DNA of 64,000 nt from Limonium bicolor. Taxonomy: Eukaryota > Streptophyta > Magnoliopsida > Caryophyllales > Plumbaginaceae. Positions within the stretch are counted from its first letter, which is position 1, and every line of letters starts with the position of its first letter. Positions 11,397 to 22,060 of this stretch are shown here, one piece after another. A program made the position numbers and the translations under genes. The stretch covers positions 98,644,839-98,708,838 of the forward strand of contig CM041778.1 of NCBI GenBank assembly GCA_023374045.1, in the 5' to 3' direction. Below the pieces are notes generated by a model, which worked only from the letters and a program-made list of their open reading frames with translations, searched no databases and was not told the DNA's origin.

Positions 11397-11799
11397 CTGC
11401 AAGGAAGCATTTTAACAAAATTTTCACTATACTTTTACAGGGCATGCTCAATTGTTTGTCACTAGGAAGACAATCAACTGCTAGTTTAAAGCGCATGCCA
11501 TCAGCAGAGGATCATAATATGCAGATACATACACTCCAGACTACAAGTTCAATTGGGTTACATATCATGAAAGTCAGATCGTTGGGAGGCAGATCCTTTT
11601 ACCTGCAAGTGCCAGATCAGAATGTGTGCAAATATATCACTTCTTTGAGCCGCACGAACCAAGTTTCCTTCCACTAGCCTCTAAAAGACATCACCAACAG
11701 CAAAAGATTGTGGCATTCAAATGTGGTCTTTGTGTCGACTGAATGAGCCAATCATTATGGTTCTCAAATGTGGCCTTTGTGTCGACTGAATGAGCCAAA

Positions 11800-11954
11800 C
11801 GAAATAAATTGTTAAAGCTGCCAAATGTTACAAAACCATTAGTTTGAGCCGGAGAAGGAGAAACAGCCCCAGCTTCAGGAGAGGGTGTATAGCAAAGGAA
11901 ACTCTCAGGCAATCGTACCAACTCCTCCAAGGAAATGTCATTCAACAACACCAT
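11800..11954 (-). pseudogene. SPY: Captured SPINDLY C-terminal-domain fragment
   Basis: The frame contains LEELVRLPESFLCYTPSPEA, then NGFVTFGSFNNL, a phrase diagnostic of plant SPINDLY. SPY is the nuclear/cytosolic O-fucosyltransferase (long described as an O-GlcNAc-transferase homologue) that modifies DELLA proteins. This exon lies in the catalytic domain. It is separated from another SPY exon (13245-13443) by the NEK fragment, and the SPY exons normally between the two are missing. Just downstream, at about 11715-11800, a 53-bp direct duplication (GTGTCGACTGAATGAGCC twice) is seen. Confidence 0.8.
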
Positions 11955-11971
11955 TATTTCCTGCTGAACTA

Positions 11972-13077
11972 ACCAAGGCGAACATCACGATCTTTTGTAA
12001 GAAAGATAGTGGATCACTGCCAAACAACCAGAAAAAGAAAAGGGATAATCAATCAACAAAGATAGTCTATCTACAACCTGATCAATGGTTTTATTTTAAC
12101 TAAATCATTCAAAAATTGGCCTTTCTCTTACCTTGAGGTCTCGGTGAAGGACATAATTTGAGTGCAAGTAGTCTACAGCGAGCAACAATTGAGTAAACCA
12201 CTTGCACAGTTTCTGTATAGCAAAAGAGAAACAAAAGGAATGAAATCTTCAAATGAGTACTATATTATGCAGCAACAGAACAGGGGGGGGGGGAGCAGTT
12301 CAATAGAAAGCACCTCTTCAGGAAAATATGTCCCATTAGCTTTTTTCATCTGTTCAGCAGCAGCAGGCACAATAGTACATCGGAGTGAAAGAATGTTTTT
12401 CACCTTTAGAATGCAGCAAATGAATCTAAAGTAGTACTCACATGTCACCTCCTTCACAGTATCCGGTAACAATACACACATAGCATCCCTGTGTTCAGCC
12501 GACAAATTCATCGTTCTTAGTACTACTGTACAAATTAAAGCTTAAATAGAGAGCACGAAAGAGTATCTACACTTAATTGGTGGTCACAGAATTCACACGG
12601 TGACACTTAAAAAGAAACCCTCACCTTCTCTACCCAAGCTTCTTTGAATTCAACAATGAAAGGGTGTTGTATTCGAGCAATCAGCGCCATCTAGAAACCC
12701 CCATCAAACCAATGTAAAGCAATTCAAGCAATTGATTGAGAAAGTAAAGACATAAGAGTGACAGAAACTTAAAATCAATAGTGATATGGATAGGTGGTGT
12801 ATGTGCAGCAACCACCTCCTGATGCGCGGATCGGCGACACCGTTCAGTCTATCTGGCTAATCTTATTTTCTTCAACACATATCTGTTGAGAAATTTGATC
12901 GAGGGAGATTAGAACCGCAAACCCAACAAAAAATAGTAAATAAAATAAGTATAAAAAAGAAAGGGGTGACTGGTCGGGGGTTGAATTGAATAGAAAGTGG
13001 TAGCGGTTAGTTAGTTCATCCTACTTTTTCTTCTCGAGTCTGTGATTAACAAGTATGGCGGCACCGAAAGCACCACG
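11972..13077 (-). pseudogene. Captured NEK (NIMA-related) kinase fragment, seven exons
   Basis: Seven exons are recognisable on the minus strand: 13077-13025 (GAFGAAILVNHRLEKK, the glycine loop), 12882-12816 (YVLKKIRLAR then TERCRRSAHQE), 12690-12625 (MALIARIQHPFIVEFKEAW), 12488-12442 (CYVCIVTGYCEGGDM), about 12354-12314 (MKKANGTYFPEE), 12212-12132 ([22 protein letters not shown]) and 12016-11972 (IFLTKDRDVRLG). The phrases match plant NEK serine/threonine kinases from the N-lobe to just before DFG. Most splice sites and phases are intact; the acceptor before the fifth exon is not. Two stops break it: TAG at 12849-12851 where the family has Gln, and TGA at the start of the last exon where it has Cys. 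The C-lobe and tail are absent. Confidence 0.85.
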
Positions 13078-13244
13078 CTGAGAAGAAAAAAATTGGGGAA
13101 ATGTTAATTAACACTACCCAAAAGAAGACAGATGAGCTCAAATACACATCACAACATATAACTACATCCATATATTGAAAAGGCCAATTGAAAGGCACTA
13201 AACAAGTACGTAAAAAGGGAGGAAATGCATAAATTTGTATTCAC

Positions 13245-13443
13245 CTTAACAACTTCCAAATAGATAACCACTTTATATTGTGTGTAATCATGATGAGCCA
13301 AAGGTGCTTCAATAAAATATGACACGGAATGAGTGAAAAAATCAGGGGACACGTAACCAATTATGAGAGGTCTTTCTGGTTCTTTAAGGTTTTCCCATGA
13401 TGTATACTGTGGATATAATCTCATAAAGCGCTACCCCAGTCTC
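13245..13443 (-). pseudogene. SPY: Captured SPINDLY fragment (upstream exon)
   Basis: The frame reads MRLYPQYTSWENLKEPERPL, then IGYVSPDFFTHSVSYFIEAP and YKVVIYLEVVK, ending at a GT donor. This matches the start of the SPY catalytic domain, upstream in the protein of the fragment at 11800-11954, and on the same strand in the same order. Just upstream, WGR is followed by a one-base loss before RFMRL, a frameshift. The pair suggests one SPY segment into which NEK DNA was placed, or two captures from the same gene. Confidence 0.8.
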
Positions 13444-14010
13444 TGCATGTTCAATAATATAAAATTCCATTACCGATGCGGAATAATTGAGTTATATAAC
13501 AAGAATACATCACTCTGCAAGCAACAGTCGTGTATTGGATACAAGAGCAACTCTAACTCACGTTTATGTTGATAAGAGGGAGGACCAAAGGTGACTTCCA
13601 ATTTATTAATATAAACTCAGCTTCTAAGTTTTTCACCCGTGTATCATTTGTCACTTCCATAGGCCAAAATGATGCACATTTGTGTGAAATGATACTCCAG
13701 AATCCAAGTAGAAAAGGTATTTACCATTTCACATAGGAATTCACACCACATTCGTTTATTTCATCACCTGTGTCAAGTATAGAAATGCAGTCTTCATTCA
13801 TGTCCAAACTGCAAGATGAGTTAAGCAACGAGCATGTCAGCAATTGACATAGCAGCAGGATTTGCAAAGGATGATAAAAGGAAAACAATCATATGTCCAA
13901 AATGCAAGATGAGTTAGTCAACCTTTACTCAATACTTAGACTAAAAAACATATATTAGATAAAGCTGGATAAAATGATGCACCGGTAAATAAAGCCAAAC
14001 ACGAAGATAC

Positions 14011-14650
14011 TGCATAGCAAGCTTGTTTCCGGCATGTGATCCACCATTGATGACATTAAAGGTAGGGACTGGCAAAACTACATTCTTGTTGCCGGCAAGG
14101 TCAGGGATGAGCTGCATTCAGAAATCAATGTGTTAGTTTTTAATGATCTAGCCAGAACAAAGCAATTCCCAAGCAACAAATCCATGTTGACCATCTTGCT
14201 TCAATTCTGAATTACCCAAAGGTGTAATGCATTAGTCACTGTAAGGATGCAAGAAAAAGGAAAGAAAAATAATAATTTACCTGGTACAAAGGAACCTTCT
14301 TGACCATAGCACCATCCTTGCAAACGACAAGAGACACAACCAATATAGCATCTGCACCAAGTTGTAGCGCAAAAAAAATTACATTAGCATCTGCACCATC
14401 CCCACTCATTTACAGTTCCATCAAGCTTTTGAACCATGTAGTTATCTAGGTGAGTCTGCTTAATTGTAGACATCTTATTTTAGCTTAGCAACAAATCCTT
14501 ACTTGCATCATTTTTATCCCTTGTATCAAAAAGGGTAAATAGGAAATGAGAGGTGTCGTATATTCTCATATTAAGAGAGATCGCGCGTACCTTTCCTACC
14601 AAAGAAGGGGCAATGACGTTGTTGACACTGTCAACAGCCTGCTCTTTTTC
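14011..14650 (-). pseudogene. Captured enolase fragment, four exons
   Basis: Exons on the minus strand: about 14640-14585 (QAVDSVNNVIAPSLVGK), about 14460-14400 ([18 protein letters not shown]), 14362-14281 (GADAILVVSLVVCKDGAM, then VKKVPLYQ with a GT donor) and 14111-14011 ([20 protein letters not shown], then [10 protein letters not shown], ending in a split codon at a GT donor). These are consecutive pieces of the N-terminal half of cytosolic enolase (2-phosphoglycerate hydratase of glycolysis). The exon before GADAIL lacks the usual KQKL junction, and a short duplicated GGTGCAGATGCTA suggests slippage there. The metal-binding C-terminal barrel residues are absent. Confidence 0.85.
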
Positions 14651-15591
14651 CATGTAATTATCTACTCTAGAAGAGAAATAAACACTAGTTATAGCAAGAG
14701 GGGGTTGATTTTGAGAAGATTTGGGTTCAGATGCAGCAATTATTCCTATAGGTAGTTATCATAACACTTCTTAGCTTGCTCTATTTGTTGCCTCATGTTA
14801 AAGAATTTGATCATCAGAACTGATGTCACAGGTCTGGGAGGTTTTGTGGCTTGACGGGCATTGCCACAAAGGAATACTGATCCTACAAAAACTTCACGCC
14901 CCTGGGATACTGTAGGTTTCAAACACAAAATTTTATAGTTATCTTCGACATTTATAATGCTCTTCTCTCCGTCCTTTTACTAATTCATGAGCAGAAGAAG
15001 AACTTGCTAAAGCTAGACAAGCATTTTCATGGGTGAGAAGCTGCTGTTAACAAGTTTACTAACAAACCTAACGTTGCCTCTTACCTCAGGTTTTTAATTA
15101 GCAGAAAATCATGGCTTAAAAAACTGAACCACACTCAAATCAGAAGTTGTTCATAGTAAAACGGTGGTTCATAGCATTAAAGATCAGTAACAAATGAAAT
15201 AACTAAGGTCGGGGAACTGTGAAGTGTGTGCTAAGGTATGTAACTGGGACTATTGGCCATGGATTACGGTATTTTCCAGCCAAAGAGTTTAAGTTGAAAG
15301 GGTTCAATGGCAGTGACTAGGTTAATTTACTTGGTGTGATAATTGTTCAGCAATAGGGCTCATCAGAAATCCAGTTGATCATGGTCAGACCAAGCACATT
15401 GATATGAAGATTCATTTCATTTGTTAACCAGTGGAAAGAAAATAAAGTTTTAAGTACACATTTGTTCGACCAATCAGCAGGTATTTTGACAAAGACATCA
15501 TACAAAAAGAAGTTTATCTTTCTTCGAGGACATATGAGAGTAACCAGTTTTGAATCAAAGAGAAGTATCAAACATATAATTCAAAATGATC

Positions 15592-16107
15592 CTAATACGA
15601 TGCCATGACAACCATTAGCCCCATCAAGAAGAAAAACCCCATCTTCTGAATCCGTATCCTTCCAACAACATCAATGAAAATCACAGTAAATGATAACCCA
15701 GGCACTATACCACAAAACGCGATGAGTGACACCACTTTACCCATTTTATAAACCTCCTGAATCGCACTCATTTCCTCTGCAAGTGGAATCCAACCCACCG
15801 CAGTAACCAGATCCCGTTCCACCAAATTCTGGCTCGACATCACAACTTCTATAAGAAACCAACTCACTGTTATACCCACCAGCCTTCAACCGTAACAACC
15901 AACAAACTCTTTCGACCATAAACCAAACTTATTTCTTTCATCCATAACGATTTCATTAAATATATCAAGCTCTGACTCAATATTATTCACTTTTAACACA
16001 CACGACATATCCACAACTGCTTGAACCGCATCATTTCCAACTAAAGCACTATACATTGCCGTCTCCGGCATCTTCATCCTCAAATAAAAATCAAACATAT
16101 AATTCAA
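15592..16107 (-). pseudogene. Captured PHT1 phosphate transporter fragment
   Basis: One frame spans about 170 residues with a single in-frame TGA at 15886-15888. It contains FYLRMKMPETAMYSALV, MSCVLKV, FGLWSKEF, then VSWFLIEVVMSSQNL, AVGWIP and GFFFLMGLMVV. These match the central loop and following membrane segments of PHT1 proton/phosphate symporters (major facilitator superfamily), which normally have about 530 residues. No intron is seen, as is usual for PHT1 in this region. It is the most 5' recognised captured piece on the minus strand. Confidence 0.85.
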
Positions 16108-16574
16108 AACTGAATTTTAAATGGATAGAAGGTTAGGTTTCGAGTGAGAAACCGGGACGCCATAGCTATAGATTTAAGGTTTGAGTGAGAGAGAAATACC
16201 TTTGATTTGAAGTATGTCGATGTTGGCAAAGGAAATCACCGGTAGACGTACAGAGCAACACGGCGCGCCAAGAGGGAGAAGGGAGGGAGAAACACTGAGA
16301 GACGCTCGCCAAACATCGAATTCACAGTTGAACACAGAGCAAGAGGGAGAAGGGAAGGAGAAACACAGCAGAATTCTCTACGGAAATTATAAGTTGTGTT
16401 GTTTGGTTGGTTTTTGGCGCGGTAAAGGGAACTGAATGGTAATAGGCAGAAGGAACAAGAGGCATAAAAATTGAATAATGGTGATGGAAGGATCAAACGA
16501 TGGTTGATGGAAGGATCGGCATGTCGGGAAGAATGAGGAGGAAGAAAGCTAGGGCGTGTTTCCACATCTGCTTC

Positions 16575-16847
16575 GGTGAGTTATGTTTTAAGTAAAATAC
16601 AACTGAGGCGACAAAGTAATGCGCCTCCGGAAATAAGTCATTGGAGCCGATTAAAACCGAGGCGACTGACACAACTATGCCTCCGTAAATCCACCAACAG
16701 AGGCTACTACCAGGCTTGCCTCCATTGATAAAACAAACAGAAGCAACCCTACTTCTCGCCTCGTTTGCTATATTTTTGGAGGCAAGTTTTTTGTTGCCTC
16801 CATTGATCTAATACAAGTTGCCTCCAATGATACATATTGTTGTAGTG
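16575..16847. repeat. Right subterminal repeat array of the CACTA element
   Basis: Words such as GAGGCGAC, TTGCCTCC and GAGGCAA occur in both orientations up to the terminal TTGTTGTAGTG. They mirror the array at the left end, which supports one element spanning the interval. Confidence 0.8.
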
Positions 16848-17103
16848 AATTTCAGTATGATTGTTTATTCTACAAGTTTTTCTTACTCATTGTACATATT
16901 TTCATTGTTGATTATATAATAAATTTAGTCATCTTTGACAACATATACATGTGGCCATGTGAACAAGAATTTATATTCAATAAAAGCACTCCAAATAAGA
17001 CCGAATTATATACTAAAATAATCATATTTTATTATTTTCTATGATATATAGACGTAAATGTATTTTATGGCTCTTCTTGAAATTTATTTTAGAAAAGTTA
17101 TAT
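16848..17103. other. Spacer between CACTA and fold-back copy 2
   Basis: AT-rich sequence without recognisable gene or repeat. Confidence 0.4.
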
Positions 17104-18112
17104 TTCACCCATCATGTTTGACAAAAATACATCCCGCATCTACCTTGTTTCAGAAATTACTTGTTTCACCTATGAAATTTCTACCATTTTACATCTGACA
17201 CCATCAATCTAAATTGGTTTCACTAATTTTTGTTCAATTTAGGAGATACTTAAACATTATCAGGAGTTAATAAAATTTTACATGGACAATGTCAAAGTAT
17301 TATTATTTAGACATATGTCAAATCCCAAGTTTTCTAAGATCACATGTGACTTGTGTGACCTAATGCAAACACACTCAGAGTAAGCTTTTTTGCGGTTTCT
17401 ACCGTAAGTTCGTTTTCTCTAATCTTTGTTCAATTTAAAAGATGTTTAAACGCCGTTAGTAGTTGACAAAATTTTACATGGGCGATATTAAAGTGTTATA
17501 TTTCACACTTATGCCAAATCCCAAGTTTTGAAAACTTACATGTGACCTGCGAGACCCAATGAAAACATGTTCAGAGAAAACAATTTGCGGTTTTTGGCGC
17601 CGAAAACTTGGGATTTGGCATAAACCTAAAATATAACATTTTAACATCTTCCATATAAATTTTCAACTATGAGCGGTGTTTAAACATCTTCTAAATTTAA
17701 CACAAATTAAAGAAAACCAACTTGTGCCATAAACCGAAACTAATTTACTCTGAACGTGTTTTCATTGGGTCGTATATGTCACATGTGAGCTTAGAAAACT
17801 TGTGATTTAGCCGGTGGTTCATTAAATAAACATCGTTCATGTAAATTTTCATCAACTTGGGACAACATTAAAGTATCTCCTTAATTAAACAAAAATAGAG
17901 AAAACCAATTTGGACGGAAGATGTCAGATGTAAAACAGTAGAAACGTTATGAGTGGGGAAAGGTAATTCTGAACACACGTAGATGCAGGACATAATTTTG
18001 CCTAACGTCATGGAAGAGATGTAATTTAGGGTGACCAATTGATTTCAACCTGCAAGTTTTAGTTATAGGTTGGTATACATTGCGGTCGATATAGAACTCT
18101 TTGCTGTGTAGG
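17104..18112. mobile_element. Fold-back element, copy 2
   Basis: It is collinear with copy 1 (5092-6085) over its whole length, from TTCACCCATCATG to the tract near TATACATTGCGGTCGATAT. It shares the inverted-arm design and AAATCCCAAGTTTT modules. Differences are scattered substitutions and small indels. Non-coding. Its ends help to define the borders of copy 1. Confidence 0.65.
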
Positions 18113-18515
18113 AACAGGAGAATACAAAAGCGGTTGTCCCTGTCATGCAACAATATGGAGAATCTACTCGTTCAACTTGGATTTCGTTTAATGTAATTAC
18201 ATCGGCGGTGCCATCTTTTAATGTAGTCGTTAATTATGCTTCTCTTTCAAGTTGGTCTCTGGTGTTTATGGTTAAGGTGTATGTTGTGTTAGGGTTGTTC
18301 CCTAGTATTAAGGACTATGTAATTATCTTTTGCATCAATGAATTGCCTTGGATTTTACGTATAGGTGGGTACTGATGGTTTATGTTCTTTTGTCGAAGCT
18401 GGTTAAGCTTCTATAGCCAATCTGATATGAAGATTAGTTGCTCCCATGTTGCTCATGCATCCTACCTTCCGGGACGGCTTACGAATAACATTAGGGTTAG
18501 ATAGCTCATCAGGGT
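18113..18515. other. Intergenic, nothing recognised
   Basis: A 76-codon open frame at 18145-18375 shows no family resemblance that I can identify and is probably chance. Confidence 0.35.
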
Positions 18516-18523
18516 GTTGATAC

Positions 18524-18722
18524 TAGACCTGGCAATTTTGACCCAACCCGAAACCCAACCGGAACCCAACCCATATTTTTGCGGGTTAGGGTCTTGATTA
18601 TTGACCCATTTATTTTTTGGGTTGGGTTAGGGTAATAAGCTAATTTTGTGGGTTGGGTTAGGGTAGAGATCATAACCCATGACCCAACCCGAAACCCGAA
18701 AATATTTGTTAATAATTAATTC

Positions 18723-18767
<45 letters not shown>

Positions 18768-19848
18768 TTCAGATGAAACTATACCTTAGCCTTAAGCCCA
18801 AGTGCAGTTGGCCTATCCCACCTTTAATAATATCACATACTTTTAACTAAACAAACGGCCTAACCAGCTGCATATCAAACAAAGGGCCCAACCAGACCTT
18901 AACATAATGTTGAAGACTCAAATACTCTCGTCTTGTAGACTCACATCCATTTTTCTTCTCTACGTCGTTGTTCATGTCAATGTCGCTCTTCATCTCTGCC
19001 CAAGGTTTGTTTTTCTTATTCTCACTGCCATAGTTGTTCTTGAGAACATATGTATGTTTAGATTTTCTAGAATGATGAACAAAAGTAGGTGATATGTATT
19101 TTTTGTAAGTAGGATCTTGATTATAGACCTCTTAGTGAATTCTGAAGCCAACCAGTACGGATAGCGTGCTGCATAGAAGTTCCTCAACTGTTGGTAAGTG
19201 TGATTTTACTTTTCTCAGGCATGAGCACTCATTTTAAACAGGTGTAATTATTTTTAAAACTATTAGTCATAGTTTGAGGCTTTGAGCTCTCAGTTTATAA
19301 ATTATTTATAACTTTAGAAGATTTGTCTTTAGTACATTTCTCTAATGCATAATGAAGATTTTCATTTTTGTTCCCTCTTTATTAAGGGCACTAGGATCAT
19401 GTGCATATCTATATAGGATTCCTCCCCAACAGTGGTAGAGCTTTATGCTCATATTGATAAATATAAACTTATGGAAAAAGTACGTGTTATTCTATTCATG
19501 GGAAATTGGTGTAGTACTTTTACATTCTTTACATAACATGAAATTCGTTTAAAGTTGGGTCGATCAAGCAAGATTACTTATCTTTCTTTTGTTTCATCCT
19601 AATTAGTTAGCACTAAATGTTTTTGGATTTTTTTTATTAAAGTCTACTCCTAATCCGTCTAAATTATTGTATGCTTAAAAAATGGGTTGGGTGGGTTGGG
19701 TTAGGGTTGAAGGTTTTAAACGGGTTGGGTTAGGGTCATGATTTTCTGACCCATCCATTTTTGGGTTGGGCATGGGTTGATGATATTTTAAATGGGTTGG
19801 GTTTGGGTTGATATCAACCCGACCCAGTGACCCAAATTGCCAGGTATA
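18524..19848. mobile_element. Non-autonomous hAT element with telomere-like subterminal repeats
   Basis: The ends are TAGACCTGGCAATTT and, reversed, TATACCTGGCAATTT. They are flanked by a perfect 8-bp duplication GTTGATAC at 18516-18523 and 19849-19856. Both subterminal regions (18540-18700 and 19680-19840) are packed with GGGTTGGGTTAGGGT-type words and their complements. The interior contains a (TA)n tract and no transposase. The size is 1325 bp. Confidence 0.9.
18729..18764. repeat. (TA)n microsatellite
   Basis: An uninterrupted TA dinucleotide tract lies inside the hAT element, next to its left subterminal repeats. Confidence 0.9.
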
Positions 19849-19856
19849 GTTGATAC

Positions 19857-20195
19857 CCTTCTATGTACTTCTCTACATAAGTAATGGATTGTGTTGGTAG
19901 TTTCGAAAAAAATATATCCTACATGCGTTTGTATATAAAAAAATATCCCACAACAAAAATGTTCCATTTTGGGGGCAACGGCATAATCTAATTGGGTCGG
20001 GAAGTTTAGGGTGTTCAGTTTTTTTCACGCTGCACTAATCAATTAATTGTGTTCTTCATGGCTAGATTGCTATTTGTAGTACAAAATTACTAATCACCAT
20101 TGCACAATTTTTTTAAATCATATTAACGTTGTATACATGTAATGACATCATTTTGTAACTTTTGTTTTTCAAAAAAAAAATCATTTCGCCAGCGT
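19857..20195. other. Intergenic; possible remnant of a fold-back-like end
   Basis: The stretch GTTTAGGGTG, then TTTTTTTCACGCTGCA, near 20005-20035 resembles the right outer segment of the fold-back element (TTTAGGGTGGCCAATTG, then TTTCAAGCTGCA). Nothing else is recognisable. Confidence 0.3.
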
Positions 20196-20580
20196 AAACT
20201 GTAAAAAACACTCTAATTGTAACAAAAGACGTTAAACCCCTATTTATTACGTTTGAACGTTATAATTGTGACTCCATGTTAATAAACTATATTTTATTTT
20301 ATGTTTGATTAAATTACAAACATTGTAACACTTTCAGAAACGTCATACTGAAAATGTAGTTGAAAACGCCAATTTTGGGTAAAAAAACGCTCTCATTGTA
20401 ATAAAAGACGTTAAACCCGTTTTTATTGCGTTTGAACGTTATAATTGCAACTCTGCGTAAGTAAATGACATTTTACGTCACATTTGACTAAATTACAAAC
20501 ATTGTTACAATTTCAGAAAGTCGTACTGAAATAGTAGTTGAAAATGTCAATTTCGGATAAAAAGCGCACTCACTATATAT
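20196..20580. repeat. Two-copy tandem repeat of about 190 bp
   Basis: Each unit contains AAAAGACGTTAAACCC, then GTTTGAACGTTATAATTG and ACTAAATTACAAACATTGT or close variants. The second copy begins near 20385. It is followed by a TATATATAG core, a (CT)n tract and a GC-rich leader, so it may be the upstream region of an old promoter or LTR. Confidence 0.65.
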
Positions 20581-20617
20581 AGCCGAATCTACCTTAACGT
20601 CTTCATTTCTCTTTCTC

Positions 20618-20655
20618 ACTCTCTCTCCTATCTCTCTCTCTCTCTCTCTCTCTCC
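20618..20655. repeat. (CT)n microsatellite
   Basis: CT dinucleotides with a few interruptions, directly upstream of a GC-rich CCGCC segment. Confidence 0.85.
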
Positions 20656-20880
20656 TATAAGAGCTCTTTTCTGTCTGCCGGAGCCGCCACCCGCCGCCCC
20701 CGACCACCGCCAGACCACCGCCGGAAAAATTTTCTGGCGAGTTTTTCAAAAAAAAAATATCAAGTTGTAGATCTTGATGTGGTGAATCCAAATATGGAGT
20801 TAGTTTTTCCAAAAATGTAGTAATAATTTAGGATAGATCTACAAATTAAAAATCTAAAAAAAAACTCGAAAACTCTATTA

Positions 20881-21325
20881 ATGGAGTTCTGGAGGTTACC
20901 CCTCCCGTCATCACTACTAAGCTCCAGTCGCCATCGCCGCCGACACGAAGTAGCCTGGGTCGCCACTATAGACGACACTAGATGGCTCTGTTCGCTACTG
21001 CAAGTGACACGAGTTGTACGCCTTCACCTCAGGGATCGACACAGTCGATCGTGTCTCGCAGCTACACGCGCCTCGCCTCGGACTCGCCCCTCGCATGGAT
21101 ACGAGAGTTCGCTCCTCGCCCCGGCGCGTGGTTCGAACAAGGAGAACTCGCCCCTTAGCGTGACACGAACGGGAACTGCTCGCCTCGCTCCAGGCCTCGA
21201 CCGCCTCTCACCCCTGTGTTCGACACAAGTCGAGTCAGGTCGCCTTTGTCGACGACACTACCTGGCTCTTCTCGCCCCTCTTTTTGACACAATTTTGCTA
21301 GTCTCGCCCCGCCTATCGGGGTGAG
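20881..21325. repeat. GC-rich degenerate word repeat (CTCGCC / GACAC)
   Basis: The words CTCGCC (or TCGCC) and GACAC(G/T/A)A alternate roughly every 40-50 bp about ten times in a GC-rich island set in AT-rich DNA. An open frame of 147 codons covers it, but its residue content simply reflects the repeat and I recognise no domain. A leader or non-coding part of a decayed element is the likelier explanation. Confidence 0.5.
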
Positions 21326-21830
21326 TTGGTATTTTTTATTATTTAATAAATCTTTTTAAATTTATCAAAATAATTATAAATCATAACATTTTAAAATTAA
21401 CAATTAATAATAAACCAACTCACATATGTATGAAAATTATAAAGTCAAGAGTTACAATAATCTTTAATTCATTTAAGAATCTCATCTTTTTATGAGTTTG
21501 TCAAGTTTGACCTTTCTGGTTAATAGGGTTACCTAGGTCAATGTAATTGACTTGACTAAGGTATTCAAGTCAATGTTAATTCATAATTTAATTCCTTTAA
21601 ACTGTATAATTCATTCTTTATTCCAATCTTCCTTAGAATAACTTAGACTCTTCATGTCTAATGTTTTATAACATGATTCTCTCATATATGAAGCACATAA
21701 CTTAATACATCAATTATAACTTAAACATATAATTGTAACACTCCATAAGTCCTTATAATTCCAAATGAACCTTAAGGTTCCTTAGACTTATACGAAGTTT
21801 ACTTGGCTAGTATTTAACTTATCATTTGTT
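21326..21830. other. AT-rich intergenic
   Basis: No supported feature. It may contain decayed 5' exons of the plant-mobile-domain gene that starts to be readable near 21830. Confidence 0.35.
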
Positions 21831-22060
21831 GTCACACAATAACTTATCTCATGCTAATTGTACTAGCGTTGCTGGCTATTTAACCCTTCTCGAGGTAAGT
21901 GTTTAATGTACATCAACGTCTAATTAATTTTAATGAATTCACATTAATAGTTGGCATAATTTATTTTTAAAATTTCCGTAGTGCTGGATATATGCATACT
22001 TCCCCACTCTTAGACCATCGGTTAGTGCCGATTGGCGTGATGGAGATGATAGACCGTGGG

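Larger units (their letters stand above)
10224..16847. mobile_element. Non-autonomous CACTA transposon with captured host gene fragments
   Basis: The left end is CACTACAACAAATA and the right end, reversed, is CACTACAACAATATG, so both ends carry the CACTA terminal motif as inverted repeats. Both flanks have dense subterminal repeats based on GAGGCAAC/GCCTCC words. No transposase (TNPD-like DDE or TNPA-like) frame is present. The interior instead carries exons of PHT1, enolase, SPINDLY, NEK kinase, cysteine synthase and an RLCK kinase, all on the minus strand and mostly with introns. The 3-bp target duplication is not clear (TTT on the left, AAT on the right). Other parts of the interior, including 14750-14930 and 16200-16565, were not recognised. 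Confidence 0.85.

Noticed and set aside
14746..14928. 60-codon frame inside the CACTA element
   Set aside because: Could be another captured piece (QQIEQAKKCYDNYL), but I recognise no family and will not name it.
18540..19840. Interstitial telomere
   Set aside because: Words are interrupted and in both orientations at the two ends of an element with hAT ends and target duplication, so they are subterminal repeats.
20881..21324. 147-codon plus-strand open frame
   Set aside because: Explained by the CTCGCC/GACAC word repeat; no domain and no coding context.
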